The notes beneath the pieces are model-generated. The model saw nothing but the letters and a program-made list of their open reading frames with translations. It was not told the DNA's origin and ran no database searches. A DNA stretch of 64,000 nucleotides, taken from the NCBI GenBank assembly GCA_963766295.1, contig CAVXYW010000002.1, positions 1,922,001 to 1,986,000 of the forward strand, in the 5' to 3' direction. This document shows, piece by piece, positions 48,822 through 57,878 of the stretch. Positions within the stretch are counted from its first letter, which is position 1. Each line of letters begins with the position of its first letter. The translations under genes were made by a program, and so were the position numbers. The stretch is from JBBDRJ01 sp963766295 (GTDB lineage Bacteria; Actinomycetota; JAICYB01).

Positions 48822-51800
48822 GGGTTCCTCCAGCGTTCGGCGAGCGCCTGTATGGAGTCGATCAACAGAGACTCGACGGAGATCTCACCGAGCAGATCGT
48901 CGCGGAAGGTCGGCTCCGTCTCGGTGACGATGTCGCGGAGCGCCGAGTACCGGTCGCGGTAGCCCTGAAGCACGCTGCGCATGGTGTCGGCTCCAAGTCT
49001 TTCGTGGAAGCGGACATGCAGCAGCGCGATTCCTGTGACTTCGCTCCCCTTCACTTCGGGAACGATCACGAGAGTTCGTCCGTCGTGGCCGCGGGTGACG
49101 AGCACTTCGCGCTCGACCGCAACGCGGTGTTTCGTCCCGCGCAGTCTTGGATCCCGGTCCGTCCGAGACGGAAGATCGCGCGCGATACCGCCGCGATCGG
49201 TGATTCGGACCATCGCTTCGCCTCGGACGTCGCCTTCTATCCGATAGAGCGTGTAACCGGTCACTCGCTCGATGCTCGCGTCCAGCGCCGCCAGCTCGCG
49301 CAACGTGGTGTAAGTAACGCGGTCGCGGGCAACTCCGGCCGCGAGCACCTCCTTGACGAGAGGCACCTGAAGCAGAGTCTCCTCGGCCCTCGAGATGCCG
49401 ACGGTGACGGTCTTTGCTTGGTGACGGATCGCATCGATCGGCCTGGTGAGCTTGTCGATCCCGTTGGTTAGAGCCTCCATCAGGTCGCCAAGAACCTCGG
49501 TCGGTGTTCCGATCTTTCCGTGCTCGATCTGGTAAGCATCCAGCGGGGATACGCCGGTCGCATAGCGGAAGAGGGACGCGATCCGCACAGCCGCTGACGG
49601 TTCGAGGTGCCCGTCGTAGGAACCGACACGCAGCGCATCGTGGAACCGTGACGCAAGCGGTGAGATGCGCGGGCGCACATGCTCGAGCAACTGAAGGGGG
49701 TCCTGTCCGTTGCCGTCGGTGACCTCCGTGGCCGCTTCGATCGCCGAGCGCGCCTCGCGCAGCGGGTTGGCGAGTGCGTCGATCACCAGGGCCGCCTCGT
49801 ATCCGAAGACGTGGCCGGCCATCGCCGAAAGGACGAACGCCACCTGCGGATGCAGCGAGGGGACTCGGATCACATCGAGAGCCGCATCGTAGGACCCCTC
49901 GCCCTCACCGCAGATCACGATGGGAGCCGCCTTGTGCGAACGGAAGTAGACGACCTCCTTGGCGACGTCCTCGGCGTTCGAGCCCTGGAGTCCCGCAGCA
50001 CAGACGAGGATCAGCGGCTCGGCTGAGAGATCGATGTGCTTCTTGTCCTCGGTTACGTCCGAAGAGATCGACTTGTAACAGAGCTCGGACAGCTTGATGC
50101 GAAGCTCCTCGGCGGTGATGCGATTGGCGCCGTTTCCCACCACAGCCCAATCGCGCCTGGATGGAACGTGGCGCGCCGCGATCTCCGCGATCTCCGCGCG
50201 CTTTGCCAGAACTTTCTCCATGGCATCCGGAACTTCGCGCAGCGCGCGGAGAGCCGACTCGTCCACACCGGTTGCCCCTTCGACCTCAGAGGCGATCCCG
50301 GCCGATAGAAGGAAGCCGGCGGCCACCTGCGCGTAGAAGGCTTTGGTCGACGGCACCGCCATCTCGACGTCGCGTCCGTCGGATGTGTAGAGGACGCCGT
50401 CGGATCTGTCGGTCAGATCGCTCTGCCGGCGATTGACGATGGCGATGATGTGGGCGCCTCGCGCACGCACGACGTCGACCGTCCGGTTCGTGTCGGCCGT
50501 CGTGCCGGATTGGGAGATCGCGATGACGAGGGTGTCGGACATGTCGTCGCGAACTCCGAATCCGGAAAGCTCGGTGGCGGCCAACGGCTCCACTCGGATC
50601 GGCGCCGGTTGCAAAGCCTTCGACAGGATCGCCGCGAGCGCACGGCCGGCGATCGCCGCCGTCCCCTGGCCGATCACGACTATGTGCCGCAGCTCGCCGT
50701 TACGCAGCTTCGTCCGGACGACATCGGGAAGGGTCTCGGCTCCCAACGCGACGCTTAGGTTCTCGCCGTCTTCAACGATGTGGCCGCGCAACGTTTGCCT
50801 GAACGACCTCGGCGCTTCGGACAGCTCCTTCAAGAGGAAGTGTGGGAACGTCCCGCGATCGACGTCCCTCGTTGTGATCTCGGCGTCGCGAAGATCGTCT
50901 TCGGTTATGGGAAGTTCGCTTCCGTCGTAAGCGATGCGCTTCAAGGTCGCGGTAACACCCGATCCGTCGGGCTCCCTGACTACGACGATCTGGCCACGAG
51001 TCGACGGTTCTTGAGGGTCGGCCGGAGTTTCCCCGTCCATCCGTAGATACGACCCGGCCTGCTCGACCAACCCGTACGGCTCGCTGGCCACGACGTAACC
51101 GTCGCGTGACGGTCCGACGTACAAGGCCTGGCCGCTACCGCGCAACGCGAGCAAGAGCTTGTCGGGCTCGTCCAATGAAACCAGAGCGATGGCAACGGAA
51201 CCCTCGAACGAAGCGACCGTTCGGCGGAACGCCTCATCCAAGGAAGCCCCGTCGCGCATTCGCCGAGACACGAGCAAGGGAATGATCCGGGTGTCGGTGG
51301 TGATCTCGAGCGGAGCCTCGAGATCTTCGGCCGAAGTGATGTCGACGTGGTTGTCGATATCACCGTTCAGAACGGCGAACAAGAAGGGTGGCTCATCGCC
51401 GGAAACGGGATGCGCGTTGGGTTCGGAGATCATGCCCACGCTAGCCCACCGCGTGTGTCCGGCCACGAGGATGCGCGCGCCGGCTGATCCGAGAGCGAGA
51501 TGGAGAAGTGCGTCGTCCCTGAGCTGCTCGCGGATCGCGCGCGTGTTGTCGCCCAGCTCTCCTACCTCGGCTGCGACCTTGTAAACGAAGCACAGGTTTC
51601 CATTCGATTCACGCACAGAGCCCGATCGCAGAAGCGGGTCCCCGGTACGCTCGTCCAGCGATGCGCGAACGGATGGCGCGGACAGGTCGAGCGAGTGACC
51701 GCGCACGACGACCGCGATGCCGGCCGAGTCGCGTCCCCTAACCTCCAGGCGGTCGATGGCGCGCAAAGCGATCTCGACCTGTCCGAAGAGAGCTACGGAA

Positions 51801-52243
51801 TGTGGCGATGCATCGCGGCCGGCCAGATCCAAAGCCACCGTCGCTATGCGAAGGATGTCGCGGCGTACCTTCCACACCGCGTCGTTGACGCGGACGATCG
51901 CCGCGTTGATGGCCTCGATCTCTTCGGCCACGGCCGATCCTTCGCCGGCATCGAAAGACGCCTCGAAAGCCTTCGTCCGGTTCCAGATGTCGTCGAGGAG
52001 TACTTCGAAACCGGGGATCGTGTTGGGCTGCGTTGCAAGGGAAAGAATGCCACGCACGCCGCGCAGCAGACCCTCGGCCTCCTGAACCCGCCCCGCACAC
52101 TTCAGCAGTCCGGCGGCCAGGGTCGGATCGTCGATCGAAGTCGGCATCAACCCGTGGGCTTCGTCCAGAGCCTTCGAAACCAAGCGCAGGTCGACCGACT
52201 CCCACGTTTCTTCACCTTGGACGACTCCGACGATCCCGCACAT
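48818..52243 (-). CDS. glmS: greatly enlarged glutamine:fructose-6-phosphate amidotransferase homologue (GlmS)
   Basis: At 1141 residues this is nearly twice the usual length (about 610). The glutaminase keeps Cys2 (MCGIVGVV), LEVRGRDSAGIAVV at 167, AGHTRWASVG at 261, NAHP at 276, LNGDIDN at 292 and TTDTRIIP at 315. About 140 extra, mostly helical residues separate Cys2 from the LEVRG block, and about 45 more precede AGHTRW. KELSEAPRSFRQTL (472) links to two sugar-isomerase domains, with ISQSGTTADTN (576), STKAFYAQ (632), LRIKLSELCYKS (714) and DKKHIDL (733). AKTVTV (943) corresponds to the normal GlmS end; 192 further residues follow. It should make glucosamine 6-phosphate for the cell wall. 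It starts two bases after glmM. Confidence 0.88.
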   Translation of the reverse strand: MCGIVGVVQGEETWESVDLRLVSKALDEAHGLMPTSIDDPTLAAGLLKCAGRVQEAEGLLRGVRGILSLATQPNTIPGFEVLLDDIWNRTKAFEASFDAGEGSAVAEEIEAINAAIVRVNDAVWKVRRDILRIATVALDLAGRDASPHSVALFGQVEIALRAIDRLEVRGRDSAGIAVVVRGHSLDLSAPSVRASLDERTGDPLLRSGSVRESNGNLCFVYKVAAEVGELGDNTRAIREQLRDDALLHLALGSAGARILVAGHTRWASVGMISEPNAHPVSGDEPPFLFAVLNGDIDNHVDITSAEDLEAPLEITTDTRIIPLLVSRRMRDGASLDEAFRRTVASFEGSVAIALVSLDEPDKLLLALRGSGQALYVGPSRDGYVVASEPYGLVEQAGSYLRMDGETPADPQEPSTRGQIVVVREPDGSGVTATLKRIAYDGSELPITEDDLRDAEITTRDVDRGTFPHFLLKELSEAPRSFRQTLRGHIVEDGENLSVALGAETLPDVVRTKLRNGELRHIVVIGQGTAAIAGRALAAILSKALQPAPIRVEPLAATELSGFGVRDDMSDTLVIAISQSGTTADTNRTVDVVRARGAHIIAIVNRRQSDLTDRSDGVLYTSDGRDVEMAVPSTKAFYAQVAAGFLLSAGIASEVEGATGVDESALRALREVPDAMEKVLAKRAEIAEIAARHVPSRRDWAVVGNGANRITAEELRIKLSELCYKSISSDVTEDKKHIDLSAEPLILVCAAGLQGSNAEDVAKEVVYFRSHKAAPIVICGEGEGSYDAALDVIRVPSLHPQVAFVLSAMAGHVFGYEAALVIDALANPLREARSAIEAATEVTDGNGQDPLQLLEHVRPRISPLASRFHDALRVGSYDGHLEPSAAVRIASLFRYATGVSPLDAYQIEHGKIGTPTEVLGDLMEALTNGIDKLTRPIDAIRHQAKTVTVGISRAEETLLQVPLVKEVLAAGVARDRVTYTTLRELAALDASIERVTGYTLYRIEGDVRGEAMVRITDRGGIARDLPSRTDRDPRLRGTKHRVAVEREVLVTRGHDGRTLVIVPEVKGSEVTGIALLHVRFHERLGADTMRSVLQGYRDRYSALRDIVTETEPTFRDDLLGEISVESLLIDSIQALAERWRNP

Positions 52244-52245
52244 GC

Positions 52246-53559
52246 CTAAGAGTCTCCCGCCTCAGCACGAACTACCTCAGCAACCTGCTCTGCGAGCTCC
52301 TTGGCTAACGACGCTTCCGGAGCCTCGACCATCACGCGCACAACAGGCTCGGTTCCGGACGGACGCACGAGTACGCGCCCGTCGGCTCCCAATCGTTGCT
52401 TCGCATCGGCGATCGCGGAGCGAACGACGTCACTCGCTTCGATCTGGCTCCTACCCTTCGTCTTCACGTTGACGAGCACCTGCGGGAGGGGCTCGAAAGG
52501 AACGAGATCGGACAGCGGACGACCCGTCGCCGCTACCGCATCCAGAACCGCGAGGCCGGCAAGGATCCCGTCGCCGGTGGTCGCTTGATCCAAGCGGATG
52601 ATGTGTCCCGACTGTTCTCCACCGAGAACGAGGTCGTGATGACGAAGGGCTTCGAGCACGTGGCGGTCGCCCACCGGAGTTTCGACAAGCTTTATGTCTT
52701 CGGCCTCGCACCATCTGCGCAACGCCTGATTGGCCATGACCGTACTGACGATCGCGTCGCTGGCCAGCCGTCCTTCGTCCTTCAGTTCTTTAGCCATGAT
52801 CGCGAGGATCGCGTCACCGTCCACCAAGCGGCCGTTCTCGTCGGACAACAAGACCCGATCGGCATCGCCGTCGAAGGTCAGACCGATGGCGCCGGATTCT
52901 TTAGACGCGGCCGCGATCACTTCAGGATGAAGTGCGCCACATCCTTCGTTGATCAACGAACCGTCGAGCGAGTCGTTGATAGCGGTTACATCGACGCCGA
53001 TGCGCCGCAGCGCCTCGGGCGCGACCGGAGAAGCGGCACCGTTTGCGCAATCGACCACGACGCGCAGGCCACGGACGTTGTGAGAAGCAACGGCGTCGAT
53101 GTGCGCGATGTAGGAATCGAGTGCCTCGGGGATCTCGTGCACATTGCCCTCACCCGAACCGCTCTCACCGGATTCGACGAGACTCTCGATCGTCTCTTCG
53201 GCCTCGGTGTTGAGCTTCCATCCTCCACGCGCGAAAAACTTGATCCCGTTGTCGGTCGGCGGATTGTGCGACGCGGAGATGACGATGCCGGCGTCTCCGT
53301 CGAGCAGAGTTGTGAGGTAAGCAACGCCGGGCGTCGGGAGCACACCGCCAAGAAGGACGTCGGCGCCGGCAGAACAGGCACCGTCTACGAAGGACTCCTC
53401 CAGCACCGGTCCGGATACGCGGGTATCCCGTCCGAGAATGATCCTGGCGCCGGAACCGGCCCATACGGCGACGGCCCGCCCCACCTCACGCACGAGGTCC
53501 GGCGTGAGGCTGTGGTCGGCGTTGCCGCGTATGCCGTCGGTACCAAAGAGGTTGCCCAT
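52246..53559 (-). CDS. glmM: phosphoglucosamine mutase
   Basis: From the ATG at 53559 (MGNLFGTDGIRG, the family start) the enzyme has 437 residues. The active-site phosphoserine lies in VISASHNPPTDNGIKFF, metal binding in LTFDGDADRVLLSD, and the sugar loop in LGGEQSGHI; the C-terminal phosphate site reads RVLVRPSGTEPVVRVM. It converts glucosamine 6-phosphate to the 1-phosphate, the step after GlmS. No clear ribosome site precedes the ATG; an in-frame ATG at 53604 would add 15 unlikely residues. Confidence 0.95.
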   Translation of the reverse strand: MGNLFGTDGIRGNADHSLTPDLVREVGRAVAVWAGSGARIILGRDTRVSGPVLEESFVDGACSAGADVLLGGVLPTPGVAYLTTLLDGDAGIVISASHNPPTDNGIKFFARGGWKLNTEAEETIESLVESGESGSGEGNVHEIPEALDSYIAHIDAVASHNVRGLRVVVDCANGAASPVAPEALRRIGVDVTAINDSLDGSLINEGCGALHPEVIAAASKESGAIGLTFDGDADRVLLSDENGRLVDGDAILAIMAKELKDEGRLASDAIVSTVMANQALRRWCEAEDIKLVETPVGDRHVLEALRHHDLVLGGEQSGHIIRLDQATTGDGILAGLAVLDAVAATGRPLSDLVPFEPLPQVLVNVKTKGRSQIEASDVVRSAIADAKQRLGADGRVLVRPSGTEPVVRVMVEAPEASLAKELAEQVAEVVRAEAGDS

Positions 53560-53679
53560 GGGCTGGAAGGGAAGGTAGCCAGTGTCCCATAGAAACACCC
53601 CCATTTCGGGCCCGGGCCGATGAGTCAGGCGTGGTCAGTGCGTCATAAACGGGTAGGAACGCCCAAGAAGGAGAGGACG

Positions 53680-54366
53680 ATGGCGAACTTCATATTGATC
53701 CCAGGAGCCGGCTCGGATTCCTGGTACTGGCACTTGGTCGAACCCGAGTTACGAAAAGCAGGACACGACGTCGTCGCCGTAGACCTGCCGTGCGACGTCG
53801 ACTCCAAGACCTTCACGGATTACGCGGACGCGGTCGTCGACGCTATCGGCAACCGAACTGATCTGGTCTTGGTCGCTCAGTCCTTGGGCGGCTTCACCGC
53901 GCCACTGGTTTGCGAGCGCGTCCCCGTCCAAATGCTCGTTCTCGTCAACGCCATGATTCCTTCACCCGGCGAGTCGGCCGGCGACTGGTGGGCCAACACC
54001 GGACAACCGCAAGCGATGCACGAAGAAGCGGCGCGACACGGAAGGAAGTACAAGGACGACATGGACCTTATGAACGACTTCGAGTACGTGTTCCTGCACG
54101 ACCTACCAAAGGATGTGAAGGCCGAAAGCGCCAAGCACGTGCGCAACCAATCCGGACGGCCTTTCACGGATCCGCTACCTGTCGACGGCTGGCCCGACGT
54201 TCCAACTCGCGTCGTCGCCGGTCGGGACGATCGTCTCTTTCCGGTGAACTTCCAACGCCGGGTGGCGAGCGAGCGACTGTCTGTCGACATCGAAGAAATC
54301 GACGGCGGGCACCTTGTTGCATTGAGCTGCCCAAATGTTCTAGCGGATCGTTTGCTCGACCGTTAG
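53680..54366 (+). CDS. alpha/beta-hydrolase (salicylate-esterase-like)
   Basis: From the ATG at 53680 (AAGGAGAGG upstream) the protein has 228 residues. It reads NFILIPGAGSDSWYWHLVEP, VVAVDLPCD, nucleophile VAQSLGGFTAPL, acid in AGRDDRLFP and IDGGHLVALS with the His. This pattern is that of plant-methylesterase-like hydrolases common in actinobacteria. Substrate is unknown. It is divergent from glmM. Confidence 0.86.
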   Translation: MANFILIPGAGSDSWYWHLVEPELRKAGHDVVAVDLPCDVDSKTFTDYADAVVDAIGNRTDLVLVAQSLGGFTAPLVCERVPVQMLVLVNAMIPSPGESAGDWWANTGQPQAMHEEAARHGRKYKDDMDLMNDFEYVFLHDLPKDVKAESAKHVRNQSGRPFTDPLPVDGWPDVPTRVVAGRDDRLFPVNFQRRVASERLSVDIEEIDGGHLVALSCPNVLADRLLDR

Positions 54367-54367
54367 C

Positions 54368-54634
54368 TCAGGCCGGTGGCACTTCCCGCTCGATCACTTC
54401 GCGTTCGCGCACTACCTTACGACTACCGCCGTCATGCACTACGGTCCTCCGATCGCGTGCGTACGGAGCCCACGGCGCCCAAAAGATCATCGACGCAACA
54501 AACCCGATACCTCCCACGATCATCAGGATCACACCAACGGTGTTTACATCGAAGCCCTGAGCGGTCGCCGTAACGGCAAAAGCCAAGATGGCACCAACTG
54601 CGACCAAAAACAGACTGATTCCAAGACCTGGCAT
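54368..54634 (-). CDS. small two-helix membrane protein (DUF6458-like)
   Basis: From the ATG at 54634 (AGGAGGT site upstream) the product has 88 residues: LGISLFLVAVGAILAFAV, a short loop FDVNTVG, a second helix ILMIVGGIGFVASMIFW, then a charged tail RTVVHDGGSRKVVRER. This matches my memory of the DUF6458 family in actinobacteria. An upstream in-frame extension of 55 residues is basic and not membrane-like, so it is rejected. A weak sigma-B-like promoter lies upstream. Confidence 0.78.
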   Translation of the reverse strand: MPGLGISLFLVAVGAILAFAVTATAQGFDVNTVGVILMIVGGIGFVASMIFWAPWAPYARDRRTVVHDGGSRKVVREREVIEREVPPA

Positions 54635-54696
54635 TCCTAACCTCCTACCTTTTCCCCGCCTTTGAATGTGAAGCAAACGTGACGATGTATCAATGA

Positions 54697-54722
54697 TTCC
54701 CCGATCAGGCATTTCGGAAACC
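54697..54722 (-). promoter_or_regulatory. weak sigma-B-like promoter for the DUF6458-like gene
   Basis: Minus-strand GGTTTC (54722-54717), 14-base spacer, GGGGAA (54702-54697). The spacing equals that of the two better sites near 10200 and 11680, but the -10 has only four matches to GGGTAT. Confidence 0.35.
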
Positions 54723-54744
54723 GAACGCGAGGGACTACGAAAAA

Positions 54745-55098
54745 CTAGTCCTGTTTGTAAGCTGCGGCCGCCGGGCCGAGATCGAAGTATTCGCGCCACG
54801 CCTTCACGCGACCGTTCTCGATCTCGAAGACCGCGCAGATCCGCAGCGTCACTTCTCGCCCGTTGAGCGTCACTACGTCGGTTCTTTCATTCATAACCAC
54901 TTCGTCGTTGGCGACCTGATTGTGGATAAAGATCCGCGGTGGCTCCTGGTGAACACGCGATTCACAGAAGCTCCGGATCGCCTTCTTGCCGACGATCGGC
55001 GTCAACGGCATGGCGTGGTAAACGGCATCGTCGGCGAAGCGATCAACGATGTAGTCGGTATCTCGGCGTTCCCAAGCCGCGAGGAACTCTCGGATCAA
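54745..55098 (-). CDS. NTF2-like (SnoaL/limonene-epoxide-hydrolase type) protein
   Basis: The 117-residue cone-shaped fold is recognisable: IREFLAAWERRDTDYIVDRFADDAVYHAM, then VGKKAIRSFCESR, and a final strand NGRVKAWREYFDLG. Members bind or hydrate small hydrophobic substrates such as epoxides or polyketides. The start is taken as a TTG at 55098, with no good ribosome site; it lies behind the lipoprotein gene after a tandem 12-base repeat. Confidence 0.8.
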   Translation of the reverse strand: MIREFLAAWERRDTDYIVDRFADDAVYHAMPLTPIVGKKAIRSFCESRVHQEPPRIFIHNQVANDEVVMNERTDVVTLNGREVTLRICAVFEIENGRVKAWREYFDLGPAAAAYKQD

Positions 55099-55099
55099 T

Positions 55100-55123
55100 G
55101 AGTCGTTCGTAGAGTCGTTCGTA
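55100..55123. repeat. two tandem copies of a 12-base unit
   Basis: GAGTCGTTCGTA occurs twice without a gap, directly upstream of the NTF2-like start and just after the lipoprotein stop. Twelve bases keep reading frame, so a start further upstream could include the repeat as protein. Confidence 0.85.
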
Positions 55124-55131
55124 GGGCTCAG

Positions 55132-56145
55132 CTAGATCGGCACCCGGACGATCGAAGGGCCCTTTCCGTTCGAGGCTTCCCCGAGCGCCCCCGAGAAGTT
55201 GGCGATGTAGATCTCGTTCTCCCCCACAGCGACGCTGGCCGGCCCGTCGAGGTTATCGGTGGCGTCGGCCACGGTAGAGGATTCCATGCCGTCGGACGAA
55301 ACCTTAAGCACTGTGTGGATGATCGGTGCGGCGACGTAGATGCTGCCTTCATCATCGACATCGATCCCGTCAACTGCGGCAGGAACGCCGCCGGGCCCGG
55401 CTTTGGACAGATCGGCGAACGTCGACACATCGCCGGCCGATCCGTCGTCTTCGATCGGGATGGCCACGATCTTGGCCGTCTCGGTCACGCCGACGTAGAC
55501 CGTGCCGTCATAGACATCGATTCCGTTGGCGCCGAGCGGGAACCCGAACCCTGCTGAGCCGTTACCGGCTAACAGATCGTTCTGCGCCCAAATGGCCGCA
55601 GAACCATTCTCCGGGACCCGCCACACGGCGCCCTTGCCGTCCGCGCCTGTTGTGTCCGAGACGTAGATGGTGTCGCCGTCCACGATCACTGCGTTGGCGA
55701 ATGGGATTTTCTCGGTTCCCCGGAGCCGAGAAGCGTCTCCGGAATCGGCATCGAATCGCCACACGCCGTTGGCCGCGGCGTTCTTGGACACGACAGTTCC
55801 GTAAACGTTTCCGTCTTCATCGACGGCAAGGCCGAGCAACCCGGGGAAGTCATCCGGCAGCAGACCCTCGACCTTTCCGAACTCGTCGGCTGTATTCGAG
55901 TCGGGAGCGATGCGCACGACACGGCCGTGAGGACCGCTGATGCTCGCGAAGACATTGCCGTCGGAATCGACGACCACACCTTCGGTGAACTCGCGCGCCT
56001 GGGCGTTGAAGGTAACGATCGTCGACGGCGGCTCGGGGGTGCCCGTCGGCCGCGCCCCACCTTCGACTCCACAAGCCGCGGCCAAAAGAACGGTAGGTGT
56101 TGCGATCAAGAGCAGTAGACGGATGCCCGCGTTCTTCGGTCGCAC
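55132..56145 (-). CDS. lipoprotein with beta-propeller (SMP-30/NHL-like) domain
   Basis: The 337-residue product has a lipoprotein signal with lipobox AAAC (Cys 25), a short Pro/Thr linker, and then repeated propeller blades. Each carries a VDxDGNVYxxxxxx or similar strand (VVVDSDGNVFASIS, AVDEDGNVYGTVV, VDDEGSIYVAA, VGENEIYIANF). It resembles SMP-30/gluconolactonase or NHL proteins, which bind or hydrolyse sugars or lactones, but no catalytic residues are assignable. The GTG start follows GGAGGGATC. It is 76 bases downstream of the reductase gene. Confidence 0.82.
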   Translation of the reverse strand: MRPKNAGIRLLLLIATPTVLLAAACGVEGGARPTGTPEPPSTIVTFNAQAREFTEGVVVDSDGNVFASISGPHGRVVRIAPDSNTADEFGKVEGLLPDDFPGLLGLAVDEDGNVYGTVVSKNAAANGVWRFDADSGDASRLRGTEKIPFANAVIVDGDTIYVSDTTGADGKGAVWRVPENGSAAIWAQNDLLAGNGSAGFGFPLGANGIDVYDGTVYVGVTETAKIVAIPIEDDGSAGDVSTFADLSKAGPGGVPAAVDGIDVDDEGSIYVAAPIIHTVLKVSSDGMESSTVADATDNLDGPASVAVGENEIYIANFSGALGEASNGKGPSIVRVPI

Positions 56146-56221
56146 GATCCCTCCGTTTCGCCCGCCGGTGTCGACGCCTTCATCGACCTTATCCGTTCCG
56201 TCGACCGAGGTTCCAGGCGCG

Positions 56222-57469
56222 CTATCCGGAGCGGCGAAAACGCTTCGCCATCCGATATCCCTTCGATACCGTCGATGTCGTGTCGGAGTCGTCCTCGATC
56301 AGGTAAGCCATGATCCGGACGGCCGCTGTGAACACACGCGGCGATCGCATACCTACGGCGGCCGCGGCGTTCGCGAGCGGGCCCTTGCGCATCGCCTTCA
56401 TGAAACGGAGGGCTGCGCTGAAGTGGAACCCGTAGCCGTCCTCCAGCTCCTGCGCGTACCGTCGCAACACCTCGTTGGGTGAAGCGCCGGACGTCACGGC
56501 GTTGGCTGCAAGCTCCGCCCCTTCGAGCGCGTAGGCGATCCCCTCTCCCGAGTAGGGAGTGATCATCCCTGCCGCATCGCCCACAGCCAATAAACCAGGC
56601 ACGCCCGGACGGAAACCCTTCATCGCTTCGGGCAACAAAGCACCATGCGCAGGTTCGAGCATCTCGGCCCCCGCGAAGCCCGGACGCGTCTTGGCCATCT
56701 CATCGAGAAAATTGTCGAAGGCCTCGCGCAGCGGAAGTGCCGCGTCCAACGACGGCGCATGCGGAAGATCGACACCAACGTTGGCCGAGCCGTCCGGCAA
56801 CGGAAAGACCCAGCCATAAGCGGGCAACCATCTGCCACTGGATGTGCGTAATGGATAGAACTCGAGCTGCGCTTCGCCGTTTCGCATGATCGGCTCGATC
56901 GGTCCGAAATACGAACGCATCGCCGCGTACCAGAAGCCTCGTCCGGATGCGACGTCGTCGGACAGTCCGGCCGCACGCGCCGTCGTCGACGTCGCACCGT
57001 CGGCGGCGATCGTCCAGTCCGCCTCGATCTCTTCGGACGACCCGTTGGACTTGATCCGTACGCCTGTGCACTTCCCTTCCGTGAACACCGGCCCGGTCAC
57101 ACGAACCGTTCTGAGTTCGGCTCCTGCATCGACGGCGGCATCCAGGATCGCCTTGTCCATCACCGAACGGCGTCCGACGAGTCCGTAATCAGGCCACGCG
57201 CTCGTTTGGGGAAAATCGGCGTTGAGGTTCCTGCCGGAAAAACCCATCTCGATCCCGCCTACGCGGATCGCTTGTGTGTCGTCGAGCTTCACGCCGAGAT
57301 CGTCGAGCGCTCCCACACCGCGTGGCGTCAGCCCGCCGCCGCAGGCTTTGTCGCGAGGGAACTCGGATCGATCACAGAGAAGAACGCGAGCACCACTACG
57401 AGCAAGACGTAGGGCGGTCGCGGCGCCGGCCGGTCCCGCGCCGACGACGACCGCGTCGTAGCGCGGCAT
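56222..57469 (-). CDS. FAD-dependent geranylgeranyl-reductase-family protein
   Basis: The 415-residue flavoprotein has the dinucleotide loop VVVGAGPAGAATALRLA, the family segment DKACGGGLTPRG, and the second FAD motif AVGDAAGMITPYSGEGIAYAL. Relatives saturate isoprenoid chains; in mycobacteria the menaquinone-reducing MenJ is of this class. A role in quinone or lipid-tail hydrogenation is likely but unproven. It lies ten bases behind rpsI and may share the ribosomal transcript. Confidence 0.88.
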   Translation of the reverse strand: MPRYDAVVVGAGPAGAATALRLARSGARVLLCDRSEFPRDKACGGGLTPRGVGALDDLGVKLDDTQAIRVGGIEMGFSGRNLNADFPQTSAWPDYGLVGRRSVMDKAILDAAVDAGAELRTVRVTGPVFTEGKCTGVRIKSNGSSEEIEADWTIAADGATSTTARAAGLSDDVASGRGFWYAAMRSYFGPIEPIMRNGEAQLEFYPLRTSSGRWLPAYGWVFPLPDGSANVGVDLPHAPSLDAALPLREAFDNFLDEMAKTRPGFAGAEMLEPAHGALLPEAMKGFRPGVPGLLAVGDAAGMITPYSGEGIAYALEGAELAANAVTSGASPNEVLRRYAQELEDGYGFHFSAALRFMKAMRKGPLANAAAAVGMRSPRVFTAAVRIMAYLIEDDSDTTSTVSKGYRMAKRFRRSG

Positions 57470-57479
57470 AAGCGAAAAG

Positions 57480-57875
57480 CTAGCGCTTCGAGTACTGCGG
57501 GCGCTTGCGCGCCTTGCGCAACCCGTACTTCTTGCGTTCCTTCACACGCGGGTCTCGCGTGAGTAGCCCGGCCTTCTTCAGTCCGGATCGGAATTCGGGA
57601 TCGATCTGAAGAAGAGCCCTCGCGATACCGAGACGAAGAGCGCCGGCCTGCCCGGACGGCCCGCCGCCCTTGACGGTGGCGACAACGCTGTAACTGGCTT
57701 GCACACCCGCAACACGCAGCGGGTCGACGATCCGCACCCGCTGAACGAGTGAAGTGATGTGCTGGTCGAGCGGACGGTCGTTGACGGTGATCGTCCCGTC
57801 GCCGTTGATCAAACGAACTCGGGCGATGGAGCGCTTACGTCGACCGGTACCGGCAGCAACAGTCAGTTCGGGCAC
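57480..57875 (-). CDS. rpsI: 30S ribosomal protein uS9
   Basis: The 131-residue protein shows GTGRRKRSIARVRL at the start, GQAGALRLGIARALLQ in the middle and the conserved end KYGLRKARKRPQYSKR. It contacts the P-site tRNA with its C-terminus. It is separated from rplM by three bases. Confidence 0.97.
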   Translation of the reverse strand: MPELTVAAGTGRRKRSIARVRLINGDGTITVNDRPLDQHITSLVQRVRIVDPLRVAGVQASYSVVATVKGGGPSGQAGALRLGIARALLQIDPEFRSGLKKAGLLTRDPRVKERKKYGLRKARKRPQYSKR

Positions 57876-57878
57876 GAG

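Noticed and set aside
52244..52245. glmS ribozyme
   Set aside because: Only two bases separate glmM and the GlmS homologue, so there is no room for the ribozyme.
51500..52249. 250-codon plus-strand frame over the start of the GlmS homologue
   Set aside because: Mirrors the coding strand; composition is typical of a shadow frame and there is no ribosome site or motif.
52396..53592. Long open frame (398 codons) on the plus strand across glmM
   Set aside because: It is the antisense of a clear GlmM with all motifs. Long antisense frames are expected at this GC content, and no family features are present in the product.
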